64,000 nucleotides of DNA from Anisus vortex (taxonomy: Eukaryota > Mollusca > Gastropoda > Planorbidae). Shown in pieces: positions 33,747-44,721 of the stretch. The translations under genes and the position numbers were made by a program. The stretch covers positions 22,754,990 to 22,818,989 of the forward strand of contig OX421499.1 in NCBI GenBank assembly GCA_949126835.1. Reading direction: 5' to 3'. The notes under the pieces are model-generated. The model was not told where the DNA came from, did not search any database, and was given only the letters and a program-made list of their open reading frames with translations. How positions within the stretch are numbered: position 1 is the stretch's first letter; each line of letters opens with the position of its first letter.

Positions 33747-35097
33747 TATAATATATATTATATTTTTAGGATTGAAGAGTAATTTTAACGTAATTGTCCA
33801 ACAACACACAATTAACGAAATCAACGCATGACATACATGTTAATGTATAGGATTGTTTTAAAGACATACAATTAAGATTTTTTCGTATAGATTTTATTGA
33901 ATTTAAAATAAAATTTACAAGACTTTGGCTTTTCCATCTTGATATTGGTTATTTTGTTCAGTTGATTTTCATTTGTGTGTTTAAAAAAGTATTGCGAAAT
34001 AGATAAAGTACCCCTTTTAGAGTTGTTTGGTCCCTAGAGTAGGTGAAGCTGAGTTCTTCAATTTTATCTGCTGACGATTTACATCGAGATTATGTGGCCA
34101 TCCACCTTTTCTTTTCCAAAATACTACCAAGAACCCATTAAAGATGGGCTGACTGGAAGACACACTACAGACCCATTAGAATGCCAGACAATTTTTATTA
34201 ACCAGTATTAGAACCATATAACACAAGCACCTCTATCGAAGACCTAAATAATAAACCCAAACAAGTCAATGCAATTCTCGATTTTAACGTTCTCGTTGCT
34301 ATTCTTAATCGATTTTTTTTAAAGATATTTAATAAAAAAAAAAAAGATTTAAAACAAAGTAGCGGTAAATACATTCTAATAACATTCATTTTTCATCACA
34401 AGATGATCTGACTCCTACAGAGCTTATTTAGGGGAGGTAATACAGGCTCAGAATTTTTGTAATCAGCGCCGACATGTTAAAGCTTTTCAAATGCTCTCCC
34501 TTAATGTGTGCATAATAACTCTGGCAGTATAGCTTAAATACGGGTGTTTTTTTTTTTAATGAGAACGTCTATTTTGTTTTAATTAAATAATTCAATCAAA
34601 GTCAAATAATATTAACTGCGAGAGGAAAGTCTGGGACAAAACATCTCCAGGATGGAATATTGAAACGTTACATCTTTCTCTGAACTGACGGGAATAGATG
34701 GATAAGAAATGTGGTGGGGGGAGGGGGGGGGAGACAGTTATTAGAATGTAAAGGAGGCTACACTAATTAAAAATACGTGATGTAGGGTATATGTTGTATT
34801 GATAAGAAAGTTTTTCAATAACGTAAAACACAGGTATGCATTTAATGGATTAGACAGGGTTGATGCAAGTACCGCCTTTTCCTATTTTCTTATCTTATAA
34901 GTATAGCCTAAGTTAGAGACACTCCATCCTTCTTCTGGGGTGTCTAAAGGGTTTTCCTTAAGTGACAGGGGACTAAGACAAGCATAATACGCCCCCGCGC
35001 CCTTTGTACCACAGATCTGCAAGTGTGAGTAAAACAAGAAGCCACATTATAATTATATTTGAAGAACAAAACAATAAAATCAGGGGACGTAATTAAT
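33747..35097. other. No gene recognised
   Basis: AT-rich sequence. A G-rich tract lies at about 34,713-34,732. Confidence 0.45.
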
Positions 35098-35190
35098 GCA
35101 TTAAATAGACGGTACTGCTAACTGGTGAACGCTGCTTCACCGGCACTATGGATCAATTCGCTCCGACGGGATACTTTACTTTACTTACTG
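35098..35190 (+). repeat. SINE family B tail fragment
   Basis: ggtgaacgctgcttcaccgg, then actatggatcaattcgctcc, then a TTTACT-repeat end. This is the 3' half only. Confidence 0.55.
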
Positions 35191-35311
35191 CTAATAATAA
35201 TAAGCCTATAATAAAATAATAATAATAATGCGAAAAATAACTTCAAGGGTTATGATATTGTTTTTCTAATTGGTTTTTAATTTTATGTATTGTTATCTTT
35301 TTTTTTTTCAG

Positions 35312-38300
35312 AATGCCTTACTTACGGAGATAGCAGATGTGGAACAAAGAAGAGCAGATTATGTAAGTATAGCCTATGGCTAAATGGTGTAGTGTGCTTT
35401 TACCTGACACTTTCAAATAGGGCTTAGTGTATAAATATAAATCTCGGTACGAAACGTCCCGCGCCAAATCGGCGGCGTCAAAACGACCGTCACGCCAAAA
35501 CGGCTGCGCCCAAACCTCCTGCTTCGTATAAATCTATCCCTACATCATTTTATTACAGGTAGGTCTGTGAAAATAGCGGCTCCTGTATCAAACAATGATT
35601 GGGTTAAAAATTATTGAACATTTGTTGACAATAAGGAAAGAGTTGAGGTCCAAAAGACAGCAACAAAAAATCTGTATCATAATTTGTAATAGAACTTGTA
35701 AAATGTAAACATTTGTTAAAACAATTTACAATTAAAGAAATTGTGAACTTTTTTGACAATTTTATTAGGAGAGTCATAATTTTATGAGCAGAGTCAATTT
35801 TATGAGAATAATCAAAGGAATAGCGACTGTTTTTTTACCTAGCTATAATTAACATAGATAAATATGCTCTGGTATTAAAAAAAAGAATTATGCTTTTTAA
35901 AAGTAGGCCTAAATGAAAAAGTTTGTGTTTGAAAATAATTCAACAGACTTTTCCTTATCTTCTCTCATACATTTACAGACGCTCCTTCTATAAAGAAGAT
36001 TATTGCATCCTACGCTCATCCGTGGTCCGAGTCTTATATTAATATTTTAAATGATGTTAAGTTAGTGGTTTTCCTGGTTTGTTCAGGCAACCCATTCCAC
36101 GCCCGAATGCCACACGGGAAGAAAGAGTACTTATATGCATTTGTTCTCATATAAGGGATAAGGAAAGTGTTTTTGTCTTTATGTTTATCTGAGCTTTGCA
36201 ACAGGTTGTTATTGGATTGTATTTCTGAATTAGAGTTTAATGCGAAATAATAATGGCAATCTAATATGGAATCCACATGTTGAAAAAGTAATTTTAAAAA
36301 TCAAACAAACTATGATATATACTATAGGATTCATAAAAAGAAATTTTCCCAAATGTAACAAGAGCATAAAACCAAAATGCTACCTACTGGAATATGCTTC
36401 TTCTGTAAGGGATCCATTAACTGACAGTAACATTAAAAATTACTAGAACAAATTCAGAAAAGAGCTATGATGCTCTTTACAAGTGAATATTTACAACTGA
36501 TCAGTGTAATGAAATAAGCTAAATCACTAAACCAAGAATCAATAGAGGAAAAAAGGGTAAAAAGTAAATAAATGGATTGAGCACTTTAACCCAATGTAAG
36601 CTTACATATTACCATGCTAGCTTAGAACATCTTTACTTTATGATACTTTCAGAAAAAGAATGACATTGTCGACTGGTCAAAGCCAATACTTGGACAAGTT
36701 GAGTTCCTGGGTGAAAAGTACTTTGACTGGACACATCAACCAGTTGACTGGTCAGTGAGATTGTTTGAGTCTGACTGGGCAGAAATGTTATCGAAAGCCT
36801 ACTGGTGGTTTGTCCCTGTCACGTGGGTCCCTGTTGTGCTTTATATGATTTGGTCCTCATTTCTGCATCTGTCTCAAGTACCGGAAGTGTGGCCAGAGAA
36901 TGCATTAGGTACTGTTAACTTATTTAGGCAATAATATTCTTTTGTAATGTTGTTTTGGAAATTTTTAAATTTTAACAATCTTTTTAAATACCGGTACAAA
37001 ATCTCAATAGTTAACATTGCTTATACTGCATATTGCTTAAAAACCATTGCACATTAATTTAAAATTACATTTCTGATATATTTTATCAAATTGTTGAATT
37101 ACGATCAACTAAATTGCAATTAGGATTTATTTTATAATGATTTAAAATGTCTACTTTTGACTAATGAAACTTTTAAACTGTCTCTTTTTACAGCTATCCT
37201 TCATGGGCCACTGTCTATGCCATTTTTATTTGCCTTTGGTGTCCTGATGTGGACATTCCTAGAATATTTTATCCACAGATGGATATTTCATCTCAGACCA
37301 CCCCCAAACTGGCCATCTCTGATCAGGATTCATTTCTCTCTGCATGGCCAACATCATAAAGTAAGTCTTTTAAAAAATAGTGATTCAGTTCTTTTTGCTT
37401 TTGCTGTGTTTTTTTATGAATTAAATTTGTACCTTCCATTCTGATACAAAAAGCAGATTTCCCTTTATATTTTATATGTGACACATGCTATGTCACATAA
37501 ACAATTTTGAGGCCAGGTAAATAGCCACCATTGAATTCTGCTGAATGATTTCAAATAACAATGACAGTTATTATTTCTTTTAAACCTTTAATTAAACTTT
37601 TCTAGGTTTATATTTGACAGAATCTTTACAGTTTTCATCATCTAAGCCCCAAACAAAAATTATATATTAGATAAAAATGTACATTTAAAATGAAAAAAAA
37701 ACGGAAATAAAACTTTAAATATTTTTTAAAGGTTTTTTTAAGTCCATGTAAAATTAACTGTTGTGATTATAAGGTAGGGCAACTAGAGATAATCCAATTA
37801 ACCCAAAAGGTCAAATCGGTTCATAGTTATATGCTCTTTTTCTTCTTCAATTGATTTAATCTTAGAAATCCTACCTGGTTGAACTCAAGGGCTTCCTCCT
37901 AAAACTATTCCTAAACTGTGGATTATTAATACCTTAGAGCTTTGTTGTATTGAGAGAAAAATATGATTTTATATGACTAGCTAAAGACTTTAACTATTTA
38001 ATTTATGCTAACTAAAATGTATGTTGATGTTATATTATGATTGATAAGTTTGGAATGAATTGATGCTTGTATAATATATAATGTTTTGGAAGACTTAATT
38101 GATTAGCTTGTTTTATTATTTTTTATTATTTATACAATTTATTCCCCAGTCACCCATGGATCCAATGAGACTCGTTTTCCCGCCACTGCCAGCATCATTC
38201 TTTGCAGTGCCATTTTATTTCTTATGCATTTCACTGTTCCCTATTGGCCTGGCACAGATCACCTTTGCTGGAATAATATCAGGATACATGGCCTATGACC

Positions 38301-38953
38301 TTATACATTATTACTTGCATCATGGAGAAAAGCCATTTATGGCTTACTTTCAACAATTAAAATCTTACCATAACCTACATCATTACAAGTATCAACAGCT
38401 AGGTAAATCATTTTTAGGAAACAATTTGTATTTTCTTGACATAAATTTGTATCAATATGTTTGTCTGGTATTGACTACAAGAGAGCTAGCAACTCTACAT
38501 CCTGATTGAAAGAAAAAGAAGTTCCTAAATTACTTTTTATCAGCCCAGCACAATCAGTTTAAATATTCCAGTTAATTTTAATCAATATGTGTCAAATTCT
38601 AATATCCTATAATGGATTGTTCTAAATAAAGTTTTTAAAAAAAGATTCCAAAATTAAAAATTAAAAAAAATGCATGAATAAATTGTTATGACTTTTTTTA
38701 ATGGTTTTTAACTGTTATTTTTAGATATAAAAAAAATATTTACTATAAATTTACTGAAATATCTTCCTTATCCTTTAGCCATTAACTGATATAAAGATTT
38801 TTAACAAGCTCCTAAGTTTGATATTATAATAATAAGCTTAACTATTTATTGTTGCTTTTAATTTTCAATCCAGGTTTTGGAATTTCAACCAAGTTTTGGG
38901 ACTATCCTTTTGGAACACTCATTCCAGAAAACCTTGACGATAAAGAGAAGTGA
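35312..38953 (+). CDS. FA2H: Fatty acid 2-hydroxylase, five 3' exons
   Basis: Exons 35,312-35,362, 36,653-36,908, 37,194-37,360, 38,150-38,402 and 38,874-38,953 join in frame to 268 aa plus TGA. FA2H is an ER-membrane di-iron enzyme that hydroxylates carbon 2 of fatty acids used for sphingolipids. The C-terminal hydroxylase is complete. It has a KPILGQVEFLGEKY entry and hydrophobic membrane segments. Its histidine motifs include His-Arg-Trp-Ile-Phe-His, His-Gly-Gln-His-His, His-Tyr-Tyr-Leu-His-His and Tyr-His-Asn-Leu-His-His. It ends with FGISTKFWDYPFGTL. Donors are GTAAGT, GTACTG, GTAAGT and GTAAAT; all acceptors end AG. The human enzyme has 372 aa with a cytochrome b5 domain at its N-terminus. 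That part, including the start codon, was not found here, so the gene is 5'-incomplete. Repeats lie in the first intron seen. Confidence 0.93.
35452..35512. repeat. GC-rich degenerate short repeat
   Basis: Three or four units of about 16 bp with a core like cgccaaaacggc (cgcgccaaatcggcggc, gtcacgccaaaacggctg). It stands out from the AT-rich surroundings by composition and CpG content. Confidence 0.6.
35955..36240 (-). pseudogene. LINE 3' end, 5'-truncated (copy 2)
   Basis: A close relative of the 10,622-11,035 copy, with the same Phe-Phe-Pro...Trp-Asn-Gly-Leu-Pro-Glu C-terminus and the same hairpin-like 3' end. It is cut off at 36,240, where a + strand LINE piece begins. Confidence 0.7.
36242..36560 (+). 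pseudogene. LINE ORF2 fragment, + strand
   Basis: The frame reads LIWNPHVEKVILKIKQTM, then GFIKRNFPKC, YASSVRDPLTD and, after a stop, EQIQKRAMM. This is the region just after the reverse transcriptase core in CR1/L2-type LINEs (W..H...K, GFIKRN, LE.VQ.RA). In-frame stops make it inactive. Confidence 0.65.
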
Positions 38954-39827
38954 TATTAAAACAGTGACAAATGAAAAATGGTTTATATTTATTATGCAAG
39001 ACTGTGAAGATACCAACAATAATAATTCTTCAAACTTTTTTTTTACTTATTTAAGAAATTGATTTTTTTGTTTATGTACTGTTTTTCCTGCCATGGTTAT
39101 GTTTTACAAATATTTTTAATTAAAGAAAAAATAAACAATGTCCCAGTTTACGTCCAAAGTGAGCATTTATCAGCCTTTAATTTTGTGTTCCTTTGCAGCA
39201 CATACTATTGTGAAGTGGTTTAATAAATAGTCCTTGTTGATTGTATCAACACAAATTAGTTTCAAAAGTGCAATTTAAAGTAATCACTTATTTTATTACT
39301 TCTATTCCATCCATAGCAACAAGCCAAATGCCTTACAAAAATGTCATTTTATGTGTTATACTTTATACTAAAAATATATATTTAAGTGGCCTAGAGTTCA
39401 AGTCAAACTAAGTCTTTTTTTAAAGATACTAAAAGAGTAAAGATGGTTGCAAGTGAAAATAGTTTTCCATACTATAGTCCTATAGTGTCAAATGTCCTCT
39501 TGGAGGGTAGAAGGACATTTATGATCAGAAGATAAACTATAACTCCGCCAGTGCATAACATAGTGTGCAGTTTTCAATAACTTGTCTGGAACTTGTCAAA
39601 GCCTGTATAGAGCATAAACCACTCTCCCAGCAATATCTACCAGTTTATAGTAAATTATAGAGCCCTAAAATAACTTCTTGAAGGCTGGAAATGCAATTGT
39701 TTAGATGAATGAAGCAGGCTGTCTTAAAGTGATTTAGTCTAAAAGAAAAATTATTTATGCTGATGCTTTATTTAAATTACTTCAATATCTGTGGTATAAT
39801 TTAAAAAAAAATAATTTCACTCCCAGG
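38954..39827 (+). other. FA2H 3' UTR and flank
   Basis: Follows the FA2H stop. A poly(A) signal AATAAA occurs at 39,130-39,135, so the transcript may end soon after. No other gene seen. Confidence 0.55.
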
Positions 39828-40043
39828 CAGGGGCAAAGCCACATAGATGGGGGGGGGGCTAAAAAAATATATCTTTTTCAACAGATTTTTTTATATGTAC
39901 TAAAATCGCTAAGATTTTGGTAAATGTTTGTCACAAGAAAGTTCAGCCCCCCCCCCCCTAGAATTTGGTAAATATTTATCATTATCACGTGAAAGTTCAG
40001 CCCCCCCGCCTGCCCCTGAAAAAAGTTTCTGGCTACGCCCCTG
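39828..40043. mobile_element. 216-bp MITE with perfect 8-bp target duplication
   Basis: The left end CAGGGGCAAAGCCA pairs with the right end tggctacgcccctg (12 of 14). The octamer CTCCCAGG is present at 39,820-39,827 and again at 40,044-40,051. Eight-base duplications with CAG...CTG ends indicate hAT, or less likely the P superfamily. The interior has two copies of a segment ending aagttcagccccccc and no coding frame. Confidence 0.8.
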
Positions 40044-40051
40044 CTCCCAGG

Positions 40052-41116
40052 CTTTTGTTCTGTTTTTTATATCTTCAATTAATCACTTCAAGATGACATT
40101 ACTTGTAAATGAAAATTATTTTAAAGTATTATGCAAGATGTATGATCATTCTTTTTCCATTTAACCTTTACCACACAATAGCTTTTGTTTTAATGTTACT
40201 CTTTTCTATTGTTCATTTTTCATCTCAAAATAATAAAATAGGTTATAATTTTGAACAATATGTTCTTTTTTATTATGGGTTGCCTTTGTTGAAAATGTTT
40301 ATAAAATGTTGTCTAAATGATCTGGCACTGGATATTTAGAACTTGTAAATGTTTGTTTTTCATCTATTATTTAAAAGAAAACTTTCATTGTGCTATTTTG
40401 TGTACATGATCTCTCTTTTTCTCCACCTTTACAAAACTAAAGTAGCCTTTATTGTAAACACCTTTTTAAAAAACTTATAACAATTTCATTTCTAAAATAG
40501 TAGAAACTGCTATGCTTTTATTTTTGTAAACTTAATCTCTTTAAATAATTATTTTGTTTAGGAGTAGGTTTAACTTTTGAAATTGCTAACATCTGTTTAT
40601 ATTTTTTGTTAAATGTCTGTATTTAGCAGTAAATAAAATTGGAAAATGTGATCTTCAATAAATCTGTTAATTTAATATTGTGTCTTTTTCATTTTCTTCT
40701 GCCTCATCTATGCAAAAATGTTTAAATGTGACTGTTTTGTTGACTTGATCAATATGTTGTGCAGAATAATATTTCATAAATTTTTTATAAATAAAAAAGT
40801 TTAAGATGTTGTTTTTTTTCATTTAATGGAATTAATTTATTTCTTGAACAAAACTAGAAATCAAGTCCTTTTGGTATTATTTAATTTGTATATATTTTAC
40901 CTCATATCTTTACAGTCAGTTCCATATCCTTATAGTAGTTATAGTGAAGTCCATTAATTGCAATTTCAATAAACTTCATATATATATATATGATATGATT
41001 ATTCAATATTTATATTTAAGATTTTTGTAGAGTCATTTTTTGACAGTTTTTAAATTAAAAACTTACATTTAATATTTTTTATTTTAGTAAATTATATTGT
41101 TGTAAAAAAAAGTGTT
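40052..41116. other. No gene recognised
   Basis: AT-rich sequence. Several AATAAA motifs occur (for example near 40,632 and 40,660), which could be distal FA2H poly(A) sites. Confidence 0.4.
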
Positions 41117-41797
41117 TGGTCACTAGGCTACATTCCAGATGTAAAATGTATGCATTGGTCACTACATTGGACATTCCAGATGTAAACTGTATGCATTGGT
41201 CACTACATTGGACATTCCAGATGTAAACTGTATGCATTGGTCACTACATTCCAGATGTAAACTGTATGCATTGGTCACTACATTCCAGATGTAAACTGTA
41301 TGCATTGGTCACTACATTCCAGATGTAAACTGTATGCATTGGTCACTACATTCCAGATGTAAACTGTATGCATTGGTCACTACATTCCAGATGTAAACTG
41401 TATGCATTGGTCACTACATTCCAGATGTAAAATGTATGCATTGGTCACTACATTGGACATTCCAGATGTAAACTGTATGCATTAATCACTACATTGGACA
41501 TTCCAGATGTAAACTGTATGCATTGGTCACTACATTCCAGATGTAAACTGTATGCATTGGTCACTACATTCCAGATGTAAACTGTATGCATTGGTCACTA
41601 CATTCCAGATGTAAACTGTATGCATTGGTCACTACATTCCAGATGTAAACTGTATGCATTGGTCACTACATTCCAGATGTAAACTGTATGCATTGGTCAC
41701 TACATTCCAGATGTAAACTGTATGCATTGGTCACTACATTCCAGATGTAAACTGTATGCATTGATCACTACATTCCAGATGTAAACTGTATGCATTA
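41117..41797. repeat. 34/41-bp minisatellite, about 19 units
   Basis: The unit is ttggtcactacattccagat plus gtaaactgtatgca (34 bp). Some units carry a 7-bp insertion (ggacatt, making cattggacattcc). These 41-bp units cluster at the left edge and again at about 41,445-41,510, so a block was probably duplicated. Other variants are aaaatgta for aaactgta, and ttaatcac or ttgatcac for ttggtcac. Confidence 0.95.
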
Positions 41798-42009
41798 ACT
41801 TATTTCACTATTTTTGTTCACTACTATAATCATTATTTTTATTGTTCACAAATATATTTATGAAAGATGTCATCTATGTGACAAGTTGTTTTTTTGGAAA
41901 TTATATATTATATTGTATATTATATTGTAAATTATATATGTCATGTTTAGCTTGTAAAAATTAATCCTAAATCTAAATTTCATATTATGCCTTTTTATGA
42001 AAAGATTCT

Positions 42010-42290
42010 CAACATTTTATGTTAAAGCGGGGTGGGATACAGTGGTCTACCAGCAGCACATATTGCCATTCTGAAGGTTTCAGATTCCAATCCAGGTTAA
42101 ATGCTAGGGATTTGTTTTTAAATGATCTTTAGGAATGTCTCTGTCTACCGAACTCTGTGTACCTACAAATTATTAGAGAAAGTCAAAAAGTAAAAACAGC
42201 TAGACATTGTGCTGGCCACATGCTCTCCTGGTATAGCAAGTCCACTGAAACTTGACCATAGACCAACATGGTCTTAAAAAAATTCTATGT
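42010..42290 (+). repeat. SINE family B, diverged long copy
   Basis: The head ggatacagtggtctaccagc and a box B-like ggtttcagattccaatcc are followed by the body segment gacattgtgctggccacatg, also seen at 56,905. The 3' end is poorly defined. Confidence 0.5.
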
Positions 42291-42357
42291 TAAAGCATTT
42301 ACTACAGATCAACCCTTTTGAAATTGCTAGATTAAAAAAGAAAAATTTCAATCAATA

Positions 42358-42540
42358 TGAAGCCGGTTGGTCCAGCGGTTAGTTCACCGGAATGTCAACC
42401 AAAAACCAACTGACAGGTCGCGGGTTCTATCCCTGCCACCGACAGATCCTTGTCGCCCTGCAGGAGTTTTGGGCCTAGTGGACCTAATAATCTTCTATCT
42501 AGAAGGAACGCCTGTAAACTTATAAGAACATATAAGAAAT
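42358..42540 (+). repeat. tRNA-derived SINE family A, plus copy
   Basis: The head gaagccggttggtccagcgg (box A) is followed by ggtcgcgggttctatccctg (box B) with tRNA-like spacing, then a short unrelated body. The tail holds ataatcttctatctagaagg and cgcctgtaaacttataag. The tail matches the LINE 3' end, which suggests LINE-driven mobilisation. It is not a functional tRNA: the anticodon arm does not fold convincingly. Confidence 0.75.
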
Positions 42541-44670
42541 TGAACGTAGGCCTATTGCACCAGAAAATCTCTTGCTTCTTTACCTACCTTGACTAACTGA
42601 GATTTTCCCCTTGTGATTAATAAAGTTCACACCATTGTAAAACACACTGGTACAGTGATTTATTTATTTATTTATTTGAATATTAGAAACACTTATTTTT
42701 CTTTCTCCCTCTTGGCATTTTGGCATGAAATACTAGATTTGGCTTAATCCACCAATTAGTAGGAAGCAAAACTCAGTACAAAAGAAATGTCTGTAAAATA
42801 TTAAATGATAAATGTAGACAGATGATAGTAATCAATCAATTTGCAAGCAATATTTAATTTACCAAGATAAAAGTTTATATAAAGATTTCCTTCTTTTTTT
42901 TTTAAGCCTGACTATGGTACATTGTCTTGTAGTAAGCAATACTTTCCTATGTTATGACTTAAAAGCAATATGTTTTTATATTACTTTAAATTTACATTTT
43001 AAAAATATGAAACATCCCAAATTATATCAATTGTAGAACAAGTTGTACTTTTAACATGCTGAAAAGTATTATTATTTATATTTGTTTTTAAGTGTAAATT
43101 CTTTATACGTTTACATATATAATAGCCTAGTATAATAGCGTAATCAGGCAAGCCTTATATAAAATCAATTTTGAAAGTTTATTAGCTATTAAAACATACT
43201 TTTCCCAATGCACTCAAAGAAAATTATTGGAAATGAATTTAAACTCTTTTTTAAAACTTTGAAAAACAATACTCTCCAATCAAACTTCACACAATTATAA
43301 TAATATTACAAACGTTTGTTAATCACAATAAAGACTAATGCACATCTGTAACCTGGTGCTTCACAATAGATTTATAGACTTATGTAAGCTCATAAACATT
43401 GATTTTAGAAGAATAGAAAATCTCTTCAAAGAAAATGGCTTCAAATGTTGAACTATAAATGTGTTCATTGAGAAAATGCCAACGTTACTACTATATTATT
43501 TAACAGTTACATGTAATTTGTTCCTTTGGTCTTGATGTAAATATACTCTTGTATGTTGTTTTTGTTTTCACTCTGCTGGAAAATATAATGTGAACATGTA
43601 TTATAGAACTGTGATCACTAAATCATTTTTCTACCTGAAGAATTTCTTGTTGGCAAAAAATAAGATAAAATATATTATTCTTACATTCTTTTCTAGGCTG
43701 TTTCAAATATGAATACAAATCATGATAGCTAAACAAAATAATTTATAATGTGCTAGATCTAATTATTTAACAGATGAGTACAAAACCTGGGTTAATGGTG
43801 GAAAGATTAGAAATTTAAAAGTTAATTTTTTAGTTTTTAATCAATATATATGTTTAAAAGAGAATGCAAATAATTGTCATTCATAAAAAGGAAATCTAAA
43901 AAAAAAAGCCTATAAATGTTAATGGATTTATTACATTCATTTAAATTGATGTGTTCTTATATTTAAAAAAAAATTTTAGGGATAGTGGTTGGGTAAGGTT
44001 AAAGCATGGGGTACTAAAAAATGAAAAATGTGTTGCTTTTAAATGTACTGTAATTTTAATAATTATTTAAAAATAACATTTTTTGATGGTTTAAGTTCTT
44101 GAAAATAGAGTTGAACTTTATTTTCTTTTTTTCAGTCTACACAAATATATATACAAATATATATACATCTTAATTTAATGCTTCTCCTCCATTGTGGCAT
44201 ATGGGCATGGAATAGATTGCCTGAACTAATAAGAACAACTGACAACTTAACATGGTTTATAACTTTTTTTTAAGTGCAAGACTTAAACCACAAATAATAT
44301 GCATTAATCTATTAAAATGAAAGTGTTATTGATAATAGTGTTTTAGTCATTTGCTTTCTTTAATACCTTTTTTCTGAATTTAATTTTTTTATTTTTTATT
44401 TTATGCCTTTTTCTATCAATTAAGCATAATTTTGTTTCACTTGTTCTTTTTTTCAAATTTGGATATCCAAGTTAAAATGCAAAAATAACTCATTAGACAA
44501 AAAGAAAAATATATTTATTTGCTCGAGATTTTGTTTATCAGTGCCGCTGGTATATTTTATTGAGACATATTTGTAAATGTCTGTGTGTTTGTTTAATACA
44601 CGAGTGCAATCTTTACTACAAAAAACATTCCTTTAACTTTAACAATACTGTGAGATATGTAAAAACAACA
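42541..44670. other. Intergenic; one LINE remnant
   Basis: AT-rich sequence. At about 44,195-44,285 a + frame reads Ala-Trp-Asn-Arg-Leu-Pro-Glu-Leu-Ile-Arg, a decayed LINE C-terminus related to copies 1, 2 and 4. No gene recognised. Confidence 0.5.
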
Positions 44671-44678
44671 TTAAAGAA

Positions 44679-44679
<1 letters not shown>

Positions 44680-44719
<40 letters not shown>
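44680..44719. repeat. (AT)n microsatellite
   Basis: About 20 uninterrupted AT dinucleotides. Confidence 0.95.

Positions 44720-44721
<2 letters not shown>

Larger units (their letters stand above)
35363..36652 (+). other. FA2H intron with repeats
   Basis: A 1290-bp intron. It contains a GC-rich degenerate repeat (35,452-35,512) and two head-to-head LINE fragments (35,955-36,240 minus and 36,242-36,560 plus). Confidence 0.8.

Noticed and set aside
41117..41797. CRISPR-like array
   Set aside because: Repeats are contiguous with no unique spacers, and the genome is eukaryotic. It is a minisatellite. The same applies to 59,880-60,232 and 60,444-60,725.
42358..42440. Functional tRNA gene
   Set aside because: Box A and box B are tRNA-like, but the anticodon arm is not convincing, and the unit continues into a SINE body and LINE tail.
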